DNA from: an uncultured Centipeda sp.
Lineage (GTDB): Bacteria > Bacillota > Negativicutes > Selenomonadales > Selenomonadaceae
Direction of reading: 5' to 3'
DNA: 58,446 nucleotides
Assembly: GCA_905372865.1 (NCBI GenBank)
Contig: CAJPQT010000017.1
Coordinates: 1 to 58,446, forward strand
Within the stretch, counting starts at the first letter, position 1; each line of letters starts with the position of its first letter. Both the position numbers and the translations under genes were made by a program. Below the pieces are notes generated by a model, which was given only the letters and a program-made list of their open reading frames with translations, did no database searches and was not told the origin of the DNA. Of this stretch, positions 8,082 to 17,543 are shown piece after piece.

Positions 8082-8783
8082 TTATTTCACCTGCCGCCGC
8101 GGATATTCCTTCGGTGTCGGCTTCTCCTTGCGCACCGAGAGGATCGCACGCACATCGTCGAGCCCCGGCAGGTGCACGGGGCGTGCCGCAACCGCACCGC
8201 CGCCGAGCCGCCGCGCAGCGCCCGCGCCCTCTGCCGCCTCCGCCGCGTACGCGCGTCCCTTCAGCGCGAGAAATGTGCCGCCCACGCGCACGAAGGGCAG
8301 GGCGTACTCGAGCAGTACCGGCATACGCGCCACCGCACGGCTCACCGCAATATCGTAGTGCTCACGATGTTCTGCCTGCCGCGCCGCCTCCTCTGCGCGC
8401 GCGTGGATGCAGCGTGTGTTCGTGAGCTCCATCGCCGCCGTCACCTCCATGAGAAACCGCACGCGCTTTTGGAGCGCATCCATCAGCGTCACGCGGATGT
8501 GCGGCGCATAGACCGCGAGGGGGATCCCGGGCAGCCCCGCACCCGTACCCACATCGATCAGCGTCGCCGCTCCATCAAAGAGCGCGGCATCGTACGCCGC
8601 GAGGCTGTCGATGATATGCTTCACCGCCACATCTGCGGGCGCGGTCAGCGCCGTCAGATTCATCCGCGTATTCCAGTCGATCAGCATCTCGTTGTAGACG
8701 GCGAACTGCGCCGTCTGCGCTGCCGTCAGCACGATCCCCGCCTCCGCCGCACGCGTCGTCAGGATCTCCTCGAAAACAGTCAT
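8082..8783 (-). CDS. rsmG: 16S rRNA (guanine527-N7)-methyltransferase RsmG
   Basis: RsmG (GidB) methylates N7 of G527 in 16S rRNA using SAM; its loss is a known route to low-level streptomycin resistance. The 233-residue product has the family landmarks: NEMLIDWNTRMNLTAL near residue 30, the SAM site LIDVGTGAGLPGIPLA, then VTLMDALQKRVRFL and SRAVARMPVLLEYALP. Length fits the family (about 210-240). The start at 8783 follows AAAGGAGG by five bases; in-frame ATG codons upstream lack this. It stands alone here, without the usual mnmG/parAB neighbours, and diverges from the autotransporter gene over only 97 bp. Confidence 0.93.
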   Translation of the reverse strand: MTVFEEILTTRAAEAGIVLTAAQTAQFAVYNEMLIDWNTRMNLTALTAPADVAVKHIIDSLAAYDAALFDGAATLIDVGTGAGLPGIPLAVYAPHIRVTLMDALQKRVRFLMEVTAAMELTNTRCIHARAEEAARQAEHREHYDIAVSRAVARMPVLLEYALPFVRVGGTFLALKGRAYAAEAAEGAGAARRLGGGAVAARPVHLPGLDDVRAILSVRKEKPTPKEYPRRQVK

Positions 8784-8880
8784 AGGTGCCTCCTTTGCCG
8801 CTTTCATTATAGATTCTCCCACGCGTGCGGTCAAAAAAATTTTCGTCTAATAAATCTCGTTTCCCCTTGAGAATTCCTTT

Positions 8881-11800
8881 ATGTCCGCCGGTAGGGTAGT
8901 CGCCGAGCTGGATGCAAACGTCAACCTGCAGGCAAATGAGAATGTTGCCAACGTAAGGACCAGCGGGGAGGAGATCTACGGCGGCACGGCGGTAGCGTGG
9001 CAGTTTGAGCACACCTCCCCCACGCTCGGGACGGTAGAGGCGCACCGGAACAAGGTCTGGATCGCGGCAGGCTCCGGCACGTTCGATCGCAAGAGTGCAG
9101 CCGGCTACAGTGAACTCAAGGCATCCGACACGACCACGCTGCGCGCTGCGGCAAACGAGAACGAGTTCTCCATCGAGGGCGGCAACTTCGATAATATTTG
9201 GGGCGGCGGCGCGCTCGGCGGCGGCAGTTCTATCAAGAGCGAGCGCACAGGTGCAGACACCTTCGCGGCGGCGACGGCAAACAAGAACAAGCTCTGGGTC
9301 GGCACGCATGCGGGCTGGTTCAACGCGGATCTGATCGGCGGCTCTGCGAAGGTACAGGCGACTGCGGGCCGGGCAGAGGCGGCAGCGCACGAGAACGAGC
9401 TGTATGTGAAGGGAGGCACCTATCAGCAGAACGTCTACAGCGGCAGTGCCGAAGCAGTGTCCGAGAACGGCAGCGCTGTGGCACAGGCGACGAAGAACTA
9501 CCTCTCCACCGAGACGAACGTCACGCCGGACCTCATGGGAGGTCATGCATCTGCTGAGGCAAAGGGTACCTTTGACGTACTGGCAAGCGAGAACTTGCTC
9601 AGTCTGAGGGGCGGCGCGCGCAGCTTCATCGGCGGCTATGCCGAGGGCACGCAGCAAGACAGCGGCACCTACGTCCTCCAGAGCACGGGCACGGCGAACG
9701 AGAACAGTATGGAGATCCGCTCCACCGGTACATTCACCGACAAGAGCGCGGGCGGTTACGTCCATATCACAGCGAACAATACGAAGCTGCTGTCTGCTGC
9801 CGCAGCAAGGAACGATGTTCTCCTGCAGGACGGCACGTTCAACGAGGATGTAGCGGGCGGCAGGAGCTTTGCCCGGAATACGACGACGGCGGCGGACAGC
9901 GTCACGAATGCCGCAGCGAACGAGAACACCGTCCACGCCTTGGGAGGCACGTACGGCGCGGGACTCTACGGCGGCTCGGCGTATGCCGAGGCAAAGAGGG
10001 AGTTCAATGCGAGTGCCAACAAGAACAAGCTGGCCGTCTCCGCGGGGGCAAAGAACTTCATCGGCGGCTACGCCGAGGGCAAGCAGCTCGCGCCCGGTGA
10101 GTGGGTGACCCACAGCACCGCAAAGGCGAACGAGAACAAGGTCTGGGTGGGTGCAGGTGCAGGGACATTCACCGACAAGAGCGCGGCGGGCTACAGTACG
10201 ATCGAGACGAACAATGTCGCAGAACCAAAAGCCGAGGCAAACAGCAACCAGCTCACCATCCGTGCCGGCACGTTCCGTGAGGACGTGACGAGCGGCAGAA
10301 GCTTTGCGCGGAACACGTCTGCAGGCAGCGCGGCAAATGCCGTTGACAACCGCCTCTGGGTGTACGGCGGCACCACGCGGTTCCAAGGGGATCTCTTCGG
10401 CGGCTCTGCCGAGGCAAGAGCGGCGGGCAATCACAGCGCAGAGGCAGAGGCATCGGGGAACATTACCCACCTGATGGAGGGCACGACGTATGACGGGGAT
10501 GTCTACGGCGGCATGGCGCAGGGTGGCTCCGACACGGGCAATGTCTACCTCAAGTCCAATTACAACGAGCTCTACATCCACGGCGGCACCTATCGCGGCA
10601 ACATCTACGCAGGCGCGGCTCTGGGCGATCCCGCAGCGGATCCAAACGATGTCCATGAGGAGGTGCATCACAACAAGATCGTGATCTCGGGCGCAAACGA
10701 TCTCTCCTTCGCAAGTCTCTACGGCTATCGGCACCGCGTCGGCGGCGGGAATGCCTATGCAGCCGACAATGAGCTCATCCTAAAAAACACGAAGAATATC
10801 ACGGTGAAGAGCGTGGAGGGATTCAACCGATTCGCGTTCTATGTGCCGAGCGACATCACCGAAGATGATACGATGCTCTACGTCAGGGACGATACGAGAA
10901 ACATCGACCTCAGCGGCAAGACGGTCGATGCCTATCTGCAGGGCAGCACCTCGCTCCCGAACCGCATCCGCCTTCTCCATACGGTAAATGCGGAGATTGA
11001 CAACGACGGCACAGCCACGATGACTGTGCATGAGGGCATCTCCGGTACGGAGCGCATCAGCGTGACGACGAACCGCAAGGAGCTGATCGTGCGGCGTGAC
11101 GGCCTCACCGATGCGGGCGGTCCGGTGCCGGAACCGTCGGCGCCGACACCTGACGCTACGCCGCTGCCACCGTCGGCGACCCCGCCGACACCCCCCGGCT
11201 CACCGCCCGTAGTTACACCGCCGAGCGGGATCGTCACACCTCCGCCGACACCGCCCGCACTGCCGCCGGAGACACCCTACGACGGCGGCTTCCGACTGAT
11301 CGGTGATCATGCGAAGTCGCTTGCCGAGACGATGGCAGGCTCGGTCGCCTTTATCGGCTCGGGCATGAATCTCTTTACGAATCTGGGGATGTCGAGTGCG
11401 TCCATCGAGGCGGCGGCAGCCGAGGGCTTTGCCCCATTTGCGGCGATGAGCGGCTCCTCCATGCGCATCAAGACGGGCTCGCACGTTGACCTCAAGGGCA
11501 TGAATCTCGCGGTCGGCTTCTCGCGTGAGGTGCGGCGCGGGGATGAGCGCCTGATCTTTGGCCCCATCGTCGAATACGGGCGCGGCAGCTACGACAGCTA
11601 TGTGAACGCGGCACACGGCGACGGCTCCGTCCGCTATGTCGGCGGCGGCGGTTTCCTCCGCTGGGAGCAGCCAAGCGGCGTGTTCGCCGAGGCAAGTCTG
11701 CGCGCGGGGCGCTCGAACATGGACTACAGTGCAATGCTCAATGTGGGCGGCACCCCGCGGCATACGTCCTATGACACGAGCGCGAACTATGTCGGCGCAC

Positions 11801-12234
11801 ATCTGGGCATCGGCAACCGCGTGACGATGAACGACAAGAGTACGCGCGAGATCTATGCACGCTACTTCTTCACGCGGCAGGGCGGCACGGATGCAACGCT
11901 CTCCACGGGCGACCGCTACAGCTTCTCCGCCGTCAACAGCCACATCCTGCGTGCGGGCGAGCGCTTCCTGTTCACGCAGAAGGGCGGCGGCTCACTCATC
12001 CTCGGCGCATCGATGCAGTACGAGTTCGGCGGCGATGCGAGCGCGACCTACCATCGCGCGGGCGGCATGAGCTACACCTCGCCGTCTCCGTCGCTGAAGG
12101 GCTTCTCCGGCAGCCTCGAACTCGGCTGGAAAGCGCCGATGAGCGCGAACTCCACCGCCGACCTCTCCGTCGAGGGCTGGATCGGCAAGCTGCGCGGCGT
12201 CACCTTCCGCGCAGGATTCGCTTGGCAGTTCTAA
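8881..12234 (+). CDS. Type V autotransporter, probably 5'-truncated
   Basis: A 1117-residue protein with passenger, linker and barrel but no signal peptide. Residues 1 to about 745 are beta-helix-like modules with recurring NENxxxxxGGTF...GGSA patterns. A unit of about 141 residues repeats (FIGGYAEG, then GTFTDKSA, then GRSFARNT, at about 9650-9900 and 10070-10320). Residues 746-800 are Pro-rich (linker), and 801-1117 form an autotransporter barrel ending in WQF. The frame opens after a TAA at 8851 and offers no earlier ATG, GTG or TTG. No good ribosome site precedes 8881. Without Sec export the protein could not reach the outer membrane, so this is either a remnant or an expression partner that recombines. 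Confidence 0.8.
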   Translation: MSAGRVVAELDANVNLQANENVANVRTSGEEIYGGTAVAWQFEHTSPTLGTVEAHRNKVWIAAGSGTFDRKSAAGYSELKASDTTTLRAAANENEFSIEGGNFDNIWGGGALGGGSSIKSERTGADTFAAATANKNKLWVGTHAGWFNADLIGGSAKVQATAGRAEAAAHENELYVKGGTYQQNVYSGSAEAVSENGSAVAQATKNYLSTETNVTPDLMGGHASAEAKGTFDVLASENLLSLRGGARSFIGGYAEGTQQDSGTYVLQSTGTANENSMEIRSTGTFTDKSAGGYVHITANNTKLLSAAAARNDVLLQDGTFNEDVAGGRSFARNTTTAADSVTNAAANENTVHALGGTYGAGLYGGSAYAEAKREFNASANKNKLAVSAGAKNFIGGYAEGKQLAPGEWVTHSTAKANENKVWVGAGAGTFTDKSAAGYSTIETNNVAEPKAEANSNQLTIRAGTFREDVTSGRSFARNTSAGSAANAVDNRLWVYGGTTRFQGDLFGGSAEARAAGNHSAEAEASGNITHLMEGTTYDGDVYGGMAQGGSDTGNVYLKSNYNELYIHGGTYRGNIYAGAALGDPAADPNDVHEEVHHNKIVISGANDLSFASLYGYRHRVGGGNAYAADNELILKNTKNITVKSVEGFNRFAFYVPSDITEDDTMLYVRDDTRNIDLSGKTVDAYLQGSTSLPNRIRLLHTVNAEIDNDGTATMTVHEGISGTERISVTTNRKELIVRRDGLTDAGGPVPEPSAPTPDATPLPPSATPPTPPGSPPVVTPPSGIVTPPPTPPALPPETPYDGGFRLIGDHAKSLAETMAGSVAFIGSGMNLFTNLGMSSASIEAAAAEGFAPFAAMSGSSMRIKTGSHVDLKGMNLAVGFSREVRRGDERLIFGPIVEYGRGSYDSYVNAAHGDGSVRYVGGGGFLRWEQPSGVFAEASLRAGRSNMDYSAMLNVGGTPRHTSYDTSANYVGAHLGIGNRVTMNDKSTREIYARYFFTRQGGTDATLSTGDRYSFSAVNSHILRAGERFLFTQKGGGSLILGASMQYEFGGDASATYHRAGGMSYTSPSPSLKGFSGSLELGWKAPMSANSTADLSVEGWIGKLRGVTFRAGFAWQF

Positions 12235-12257
12235 GAGAGGCTAAAGTACCGTTATCC

Positions 12258-12317
12258 AAAGCCGCCCCTGCCGCAGCGGGGGAGGGGGACCATGCGCAGC
12301 ATGGTGGAAGGGGTTGC
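12258..12317. repeat. GC-rich palindromic intergenic sequence
   Basis: The spacer after the autotransporter holds a perfect palindrome ACCATGC/GCATGGT inside G- and C-rich flanks. It codes for nothing visible and looks like a dispersed intergenic repeat, but only one copy was seen in the window. Confidence 0.4.
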
Positions 12318-12345
12318 GCGTCTAACGAAAAATATCCCCAGACAC

Positions 12346-12380
12346 AAAGAATCCGTCGGCACCACGCCGACGGATTCTTT
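12346..12380. terminator. Bidirectional terminator between autotransporter and ABC operon
   Basis: A perfect 15-bp stem with loop ACCAC, A-run on one side and T-run on the other. It serves the converging autotransporter (plus) and ABC ATPase (minus) genes. Confidence 0.85.
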
Positions 12381-12418
12381 TCATAAGCAGTCTTTTCTAT
12401 TTCATGCCGAGCGCCCGA

Positions 12419-13483
12419 TCAGTCCTGATCGGAATACCAGAATGGACGCAGAAGGCTCACAGCGCAGTTCTCGCCCTCATCCGGTCCGGGTGCACGCCGG
12501 CCCTTCTGAACGCGGAGGAACTGTTCCCCAATCTGAATCTGATAGTCGATGATCTCGCCGAGGTACGACTTGCGTGTCACAACGCCACGCAGGACACCCG
12601 TTTCCTCTGTTGATGCGAAGTCGATCTCGGAGGGCCGGCTGGCAAGCGCAATCGCCGGTACATCGCGCAGCTCCTCCGGCGGGCGGAACGATGCGTCGAG
12701 CACCATCCCCTCCAGCACAGGACGGCCATCCTGCCACCCTGCCTTGAGAAAGTTCGACAGCCCGATAAAGCTGAATACGAACTTATTTACAGGATGGTTG
12801 TAGATGTTCAGCGGCGTATCAATCTGCTGCATGACACCGTTCTTCATGACGAGAATGTAGTCCGAGAGTGCCATCGCCTCCGACTGGTCATGTGTGACAT
12901 AGATGATCGAGAAGCCGTACTTCATCTGCAGCTCCTTGATCTCAAAGCGCATCTCCTCGCGCAGATGCGGATCAAGGCTTGAGAGCGGCTCATCGAGCAG
13001 CATCACATCCGGGTTGATCGCAAGTGCACGCGCGAGTGCAACGCGCTGCTTGCCGCCGCCCGAGAGGAAATCCGGGCTCTGATCCGCCGCCGACAGGAGA
13101 TTGGTCGCCTTGAGGGCCTCCGTTGAGCGCTGCTTGATCTCCGCCTCCGGCAGTTTCCGAATGCGCAGCGGGAAGGCAACATTCTCATAGACGGAGAGAT
13201 GCGGCCAGACGGCAAACGCCTGGAACACCATGCCGAAGTTGCGCTTCTCCGGCGGGAGGTAGTGGTTCTTCTTCGGCGAGGAGAGCAGACGGTCGCCCAC
13301 CCAGACCTCGCCGTCGGAGAGATCCTCGAACCCCGCAACCATGCGCAGGGTTGTCGTCTTTCCGCAGCCCGAAGGGCCGAGCATGGAGAAGCAGCTCCCC
13401 TTTTCGATCTCAAAGTTCAAATGGTCGACGGCGGTCACGTCGCCGAACCGCTTTGTAACATCTACTAAACGTACGTACGACAT
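12419..13483 (-). CDS. ABC transporter ATP-binding protein, Fbp/Pot type (second ATPase)
   Basis: A 354-residue nucleotide-binding subunit that would power the adjacent permease. Walker A is GPSGCGKTT (residues 38-46), the Q-loop is in FGMVFQAFAVWPH, Walker B is VMLLDEPLSSLD and the switch His is in YVTHDQSEAM. The signature is LSGGGKQRVALARAL, an unusual variant of LSGGQQQR. A C-terminal TOBE-like regulatory region follows. The gene starts three bases after the permease stop. The operon encodes a second ATPase (15175-16266) for a single fused permease, so the two may form a heterodimer. Confidence 0.9.
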   Translation of the reverse strand: MSYVRLVDVTKRFGDVTAVDHLNFEIEKGSCFSMLGPSGCGKTTTLRMVAGFEDLSDGEVWVGDRLLSSPKKNHYLPPEKRNFGMVFQAFAVWPHLSVYENVAFPLRIRKLPEAEIKQRSTEALKATNLLSAADQSPDFLSGGGKQRVALARALAINPDVMLLDEPLSSLDPHLREEMRFEIKELQMKYGFSIIYVTHDQSEAMALSDYILVMKNGVMQQIDTPLNIYNHPVNKFVFSFIGLSNFLKAGWQDGRPVLEGMVLDASFRPPEELRDVPAIALASRPSEIDFASTEETGVLRGVVTRKSYLGEIIDYQIQIGEQFLRVQKGRRAPGPDEGENCAVSLLRPFWYSDQD

Positions 13484-13486
13484 AAC

Positions 13487-15178
13487 TCACATCCCCGCCT
13501 TCTTTGTAAAGTGATTGATGATGCTCTGCCCGACGATGATGATGATGAGCGCGATGCCCGCAAGCGCCGCGGACATAACGGTCTCGCCGTCCTCGTTGAG
13601 CGTGTAGATTGCAACACCGATGGTTCGCGTCGTTGGCGCGTAGAGCATGATGGAGACCGTCAGCTCACGCAGCGACGGCAGGAAGATCAGGAAGAATGCC
13701 GCGAACATGCCCGGACGCACCAGCGGCAGAACAACGTCACGCAGCGACTGCCACATCGTCGCACCGCAGGCGCGCGATGCCTCGACGAGCGAGTCATGCA
13801 CCTGCTCGAGTGCGGCGGAGTTCGCCTTCAACGAGAAGGCCATATAGCGTGCAATGTAGGCGACGAGGATGATCCATACCGTATTGTAGAGATTGATGCC
13901 GAACTGTCCGCTCCACGCAAGAATCACGCCGAGCGCGATGACCGAGCCGGGGACGGAGAACGGCAGCATGCCGAGGAACTCGAGGATGCCCTTGCCGCGC
14001 ACCTTCATCTTGACGATGACGTAGGAGATCATGACACCGGCGAACATCGTGATGATCGCTGCGGTAAAACCAAGCGTCACACTGTTGAAGATCGCATCGC
14101 GCGTGACCTTGTAGTCAAAGAGGATGAACTTATAGTTATCCAGCGACAGATTGCTGAGGGCAAACGAGAGGCCATAGGTCTTGAGGCTGCCGACGAGGAA
14201 GATGACCGCCGTCGGAAGCAAAATCGTGAATGCAATGTACGCAAGACAGAAGATTAGGAGCGGATAGCGCAGGCCGCGCAGTTTCAGCTCCATCGGGCGG
14301 AAGCTCTTGCCGCCGATGATCTGATAGTGCCCCGAGCCGAGAATCTTCCGCTGCAGCCAGATGATGAACGCCGCCGTGATGACGAGCACCGTCGCAAGCA
14401 CCGTGCCCGTGCGGATCGCATCAAAGCTGCCGCCGCTCTGGTGGATGCGCTCGTAAATGAGCGTCGGGATATTGTAGATGCCGTTCTCGATGCCGAGCAC
14501 CGCCACCGTTCCGAAATGCGCCATCGAGTAGAGCATGATAAGGAGTGCGCCCGAGAGAATACTCGGCAGCACCAGCGGGATCGTGATCTTGCGCGTGATC
14601 GTAAAGAGCCCTGCCCCCGAGATGCGCGCTGACTCCTCCAGTGTCGGGTCCATGCGCTCGAGCGCTCCGCACACCTGAATAAATACGAACGGGAACAGAT
14701 ACATGATCTCCACAATGCTGATGCCGTAATAGCTGTAAATGTTGAAAACCGACCCCGTAAAGCCAAAGTGGTCGATGAAGAACTGATTGATGAAGCCCGC
14801 ATTCGGCGAGAGCAGCATCTTCCACGCGAGTGCCCCGATGAACGAGGGCAGCATGAACGGTACGAGGAACATACTCTTCATAAAGGTCTTGTGTGGCAGA
14901 TCCGTGCGCGTTACCAGCCACGCGAAGAACGTCCCCACAATCGTGCTGCCGACCGTCGTGCAGGATGCAATGATGAGCGAGTTCAAAAGCGCCTGGAACG
15001 TCTCCGGCTCTTTGAGGATGTCAATGACACTCGCTGCGTTGAACTCTCCATCCACCCAGAATGCATTGAATAAAATCAGCAGTACAGGGAAGGCAACGAC
15101 AATGACTAGAATTGCAATCGCAAGGAATAAAATCAGCTGTGCCATCCCGAAGCTCTTGGTTTTGCCTGCGGCATTCAT
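13487..15178 (-). CDS. ABC transporter permease, fused double-domain FbpB type
   Basis: A 563-residue inner-membrane permease with about 12 hydrophobic segments and two copies of the binding-protein-dependent permease domain, as in FbpB/AfuB ferric iron and related importers. The EAA-like loops that contact the ATPases are visible (LEESARISGAGLFTITRKIT in the first half, LVEASRACGATMWQSLRDV in the second). Its ATG overlaps the stop of the upstream ATPase gene as ATGA, implying translational coupling. Substrate is most likely ferric iron or another small anion complex; sequence alone does not decide. Confidence 0.9.
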   Translation of the reverse strand: MNAAGKTKSFGMAQLILFLAIAILVIVVAFPVLLILFNAFWVDGEFNAASVIDILKEPETFQALLNSLIIASCTTVGSTIVGTFFAWLVTRTDLPHKTFMKSMFLVPFMLPSFIGALAWKMLLSPNAGFINQFFIDHFGFTGSVFNIYSYYGISIVEIMYLFPFVFIQVCGALERMDPTLEESARISGAGLFTITRKITIPLVLPSILSGALLIMLYSMAHFGTVAVLGIENGIYNIPTLIYERIHQSGGSFDAIRTGTVLATVLVITAAFIIWLQRKILGSGHYQIIGGKSFRPMELKLRGLRYPLLIFCLAYIAFTILLPTAVIFLVGSLKTYGLSFALSNLSLDNYKFILFDYKVTRDAIFNSVTLGFTAAIITMFAGVMISYVIVKMKVRGKGILEFLGMLPFSVPGSVIALGVILAWSGQFGINLYNTVWIILVAYIARYMAFSLKANSAALEQVHDSLVEASRACGATMWQSLRDVVLPLVRPGMFAAFFLIFLPSLRELTVSIMLYAPTTRTIGVAIYTLNEDGETVMSAALAGIALIIIIVGQSIINHFTKKAGM

Positions 15179-16266
15179 GCGACCACCTCTTTTCTCAGTT
15201 GAGTCTCCTCGAACCAGAGCAGGTTGAGGAACTGCACCTTGCAGACATCACCGGCCTGAAACATCAGCTGCTCGCTGATGGCGCGGTGTGTCTCGACACT
15301 CGTGCGCAGATGCGCACCGTCAACCTCGATCAGATAGTCCATCATCGCCCCAAGGAAGTTCGCCCGTCGGACAATACCGCTGAGCCCTTCTCCCGTGCGG
15401 GAGAGCACCACGTCCGAGGGACGGAATCCCGCTGCCCAGCGCTCGCCGTCTCCCTCCGGCGCAGTCCATCCGATGGGCTGTGTGCCGGTTCCGACCAGAT
15501 ATGCGCCACCCTCGCGCCGCACATGGAGAAAGTTCGCAATCCCCATGAAGTTGAATACGAATGGATTCGCCGGCTGCTCAAAGATTTCCCACGGTGTCCC
15601 AATCTGCTGGATGGCACCGCTTTCATCCATGATGGCAACGCGGTCGGAAATGGCAAGCCCGATCTCCTGATCGTGGGTCACATAGAGCACCGTGACATTC
15701 AGCTTGCGCTGCAGTTCCTTGATCTCGAAGCGCATCTCCTCGCGCAGATTCGCGTCGAGGTTCGAGAGCGGCTCATCGAGCAGCAGGAGTGCTGGTTTTC
15801 CAACGAGCGCACGCGCCAGTGCGACCCGCTGCTGCTGACCGCCCGAGAGTTCCGATGGCAGCCGATTCTCAAGGCCCTTCATGCCGACAATCGCAACCAT
15901 CTCCATCACGCGCGTGCGGATTTCGTCCTTTGGACGCTTCGCAATCTTGAGCGGATAGGCAACGTTGTCAAAGACCGTCATGTGCGGCCACACGGCATAG
16001 TCCTGAAAGACCAGCCCAATGCCGCGGTTCTCCGGCGGCACCTCCACCTGTGCGGCAGGGTCCGTGACGAGCGTATTGTCCAGATAGATCTTGCCCGCAT
16101 CCGGCGACTCGAATCCCGCAATCAGGCGGAGCAGCACGGTCTTGCCGCAGCCGGACGGGCCAAGCAGCGTAAAGCACTCGCCTCTTTTGATGGTCAGCGA
16201 CATCCCGCTCAGAATGCTGCGGCTGCCGTAACTCTTGCTCACATCCTCCACACGGATAATATCCAT
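15175..16266 (-). CDS. ABC transporter ATP-binding protein, Fbp/Pot type (first ATPase)
   Basis: A 363-residue ATPase. It has Walker A GPSGCGKTVLLR, Q-loop GLVFQDYAVWPH, canonical signature LSGGQQQRVALARAL, Walker B LLLLDEPLSNLD and switch His YVTHDQEIG, then a TOBE-like C-terminus (WAAGFRPSDVVL). The start at 16266 has AAGGAGG six bases upstream; the ATG 15 bases earlier does not. It is the first transporter gene after the binding protein, separated from it by a terminator hairpin. It closely parallels the second ATPase of the operon but has the normal signature motif. Confidence 0.9.
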   Translation of the reverse strand: MDIIRVEDVSKSYGSRSILSGMSLTIKRGECFTLLGPSGCGKTVLLRLIAGFESPDAGKIYLDNTLVTDPAAQVEVPPENRGIGLVFQDYAVWPHMTVFDNVAYPLKIAKRPKDEIRTRVMEMVAIVGMKGLENRLPSELSGGQQQRVALARALVGKPALLLLDEPLSNLDANLREEMRFEIKELQRKLNVTVLYVTHDQEIGLAISDRVAIMDESGAIQQIGTPWEIFEQPANPFVFNFMGIANFLHVRREGGAYLVGTGTQPIGWTAPEGDGERWAAGFRPSDVVLSRTGEGLSGIVRRANFLGAMMDYLIEVDGAHLRTSVETHRAISEQLMFQAGDVCKVQFLNLLWFEETQLRKEVVA

Positions 16267-16347
16267 AGAGACCTCCTTCATCCAATGGGACGGTGTCCAA
16301 TCCGATGTTCCCTCTCCTGCAGCATCGCAGGAGATTCCCTTTCTACC

Positions 16348-16383
16348 AAAAAAGCGGCGGAATGAACCGACTCATTCCGCCGC
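16348..16383 (-). terminator. Intra-operon terminator after the binding protein gene
   Basis: A 12-bp stem GCGGCGGAATGA/TCATTCCGCCGC followed on the minus strand by a six-T run. It lies between the binding protein stop (16410) and the first ATPase start (16266). Partial readthrough would give more binding protein than transporter. Confidence 0.8.
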
Positions 16384-16409
16384 CTCTGCATCTGAAGCTA
16401 TTGCCGCGA

Positions 16410-17432
16410 TTACTTCTTGCCGATGATTTCCGTGAACTTCTTGATGGTCTCTTCCTTCTGCGGAAGAATCTCTGTATAGTTCACCTTGATCGCGCGTTTC
16501 AGCGCCTCCTCAGGCTTCGGCAGTCCGAATTTTGCAGGAATCTCTACATCGTTGCGCACCGGAAGCGTGCCCTCGTTCGCAATCATCGTCTGCGCCTCCT
16601 GGCTCAGGAGATAGTCGACGAACTTCTTTGCGGCATCAAGGTTGTTCGACTCCTTGAAGATCGCGACCGGGCTCGGCACGACGAGCAGTTCGGGCGGATA
16701 GGCAAGCGCCACATGCGCGCCCTTCTTCACCTTGTTGTTCGTGATGTAGTCTACCGCGAGGCAGGCGGAGAGCTCGCCCGAGGACGTGTCGTCAATGACC
16801 TGACCTGCCCCCTTGCCGATGCGCGTCTGGTTGGCGCTCAGCTTCTCAAAGAACTCCCAGCCGAACTGCTTCTGCAGGAGTGCGATACTCATGTACGAGG
16901 TACCAGAGAGTGCAGGGTCGGCAATGCCGAATGCATTCGTGAAATCCGCCTTCGTCAGGTCAGCCCACTGCGCAGGCGCTGCAGTAATCTTGTCCGTGTT
17001 GTAAGCGATTCCAAGCGTACCAAGGCGCGCCGCCGTGAATGTGCCGTCGTAATCATCGAACGGGTTGACAAGCTCACTAAAGACTGTGGGCTTGTAGTTC
17101 TCGAGCACCCCATCCGACTTCATCTTGTAGAAGTCGGGGACCTCACTCGTCCAGATGACATCGGCGAGGATATGACCGCTCTGCTTCTCCGCAGCGATCT
17201 TAGCCATCAGCTTGCCTGCGCCCGCCGACTGATAGTCTACCTCAATGTCGGGATATTTCTTCTTAAATCCCTCAACAATACCGCCGATTAACGATTCTTT
17301 CATGGATGTGTAGATGACCAGCTTGTTCTGCCCGCCGCTTGCTCCGCTCTGCTGCGGACCGCCGCCGCACCCCACCAGCAGAACGGCACATAGGACTGCA
17401 GCAAAAAGTGCGAGAATGCCTTGTTTTCTCAT
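16410..17432 (-). CDS. Extracellular solute-binding lipoprotein, FbpA-type
   Basis: A 340-residue binding protein for the adjacent ABC importer. The signal peptide ends in a lipobox (LLVGC, Cys at residue 22), so it is a lipoprotein. The mature part has the FbpA/AfuA family opening (KLVIYTSMKESLIGGIVEGF), the KYPDIEVDYQSAGAGKLMAKI segment and ADVIWTSEVPDFYKMKSDG. These proteins bind ferric iron, thiamine, phosphonates or spermidine-like ligands; I favour iron on family grounds only. Start 17432 follows GAGGTG by six bases. It is first in the operon and most highly expressed if the hairpin at 16348 works. Confidence 0.88.
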   Translation of the reverse strand: MRKQGILALFAAVLCAVLLVGCGGGPQQSGASGGQNKLVIYTSMKESLIGGIVEGFKKKYPDIEVDYQSAGAGKLMAKIAAEKQSGHILADVIWTSEVPDFYKMKSDGVLENYKPTVFSELVNPFDDYDGTFTAARLGTLGIAYNTDKITAAPAQWADLTKADFTNAFGIADPALSGTSYMSIALLQKQFGWEFFEKLSANQTRIGKGAGQVIDDTSSGELSACLAVDYITNNKVKKGAHVALAYPPELLVVPSPVAIFKESNNLDAAKKFVDYLLSQEAQTMIANEGTLPVRNDVEIPAKFGLPKPEEALKRAIKVNYTEILPQKEETIKKFTEIIGKK

Positions 17433-17494
17433 ACATTCACCTCATTAAAAAACTGCCTACCGTCTCCTCTGACCCTCTCAATGCTGTCCGTCGG

Positions 17495-17535
17495 CAACAA
17501 CATTTTCAAAAAAATCAGACTTGACAACAACATTT
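17495..17535 (-). promoter_or_regulatory. Pair of direct repeats downstream of the importer promoter
   Basis: CAACAACATTT occurs at 17495-17505 and 17525-17535, exactly 30 bp apart, on the same face of the helix. Both lie just downstream of the expected start of transcription of the binding-protein operon, a position suited to a repressor. Confidence 0.5.
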
Positions 17536-17543
17536 ATAATCGC

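Noticed and set aside
8575..10734. Minus-strand open frame of 719 codons across rsmG and the autotransporter
   Set aside because: It lies opposite the repetitive passenger and runs into rsmG in another frame. No recognisable domain or start signal.
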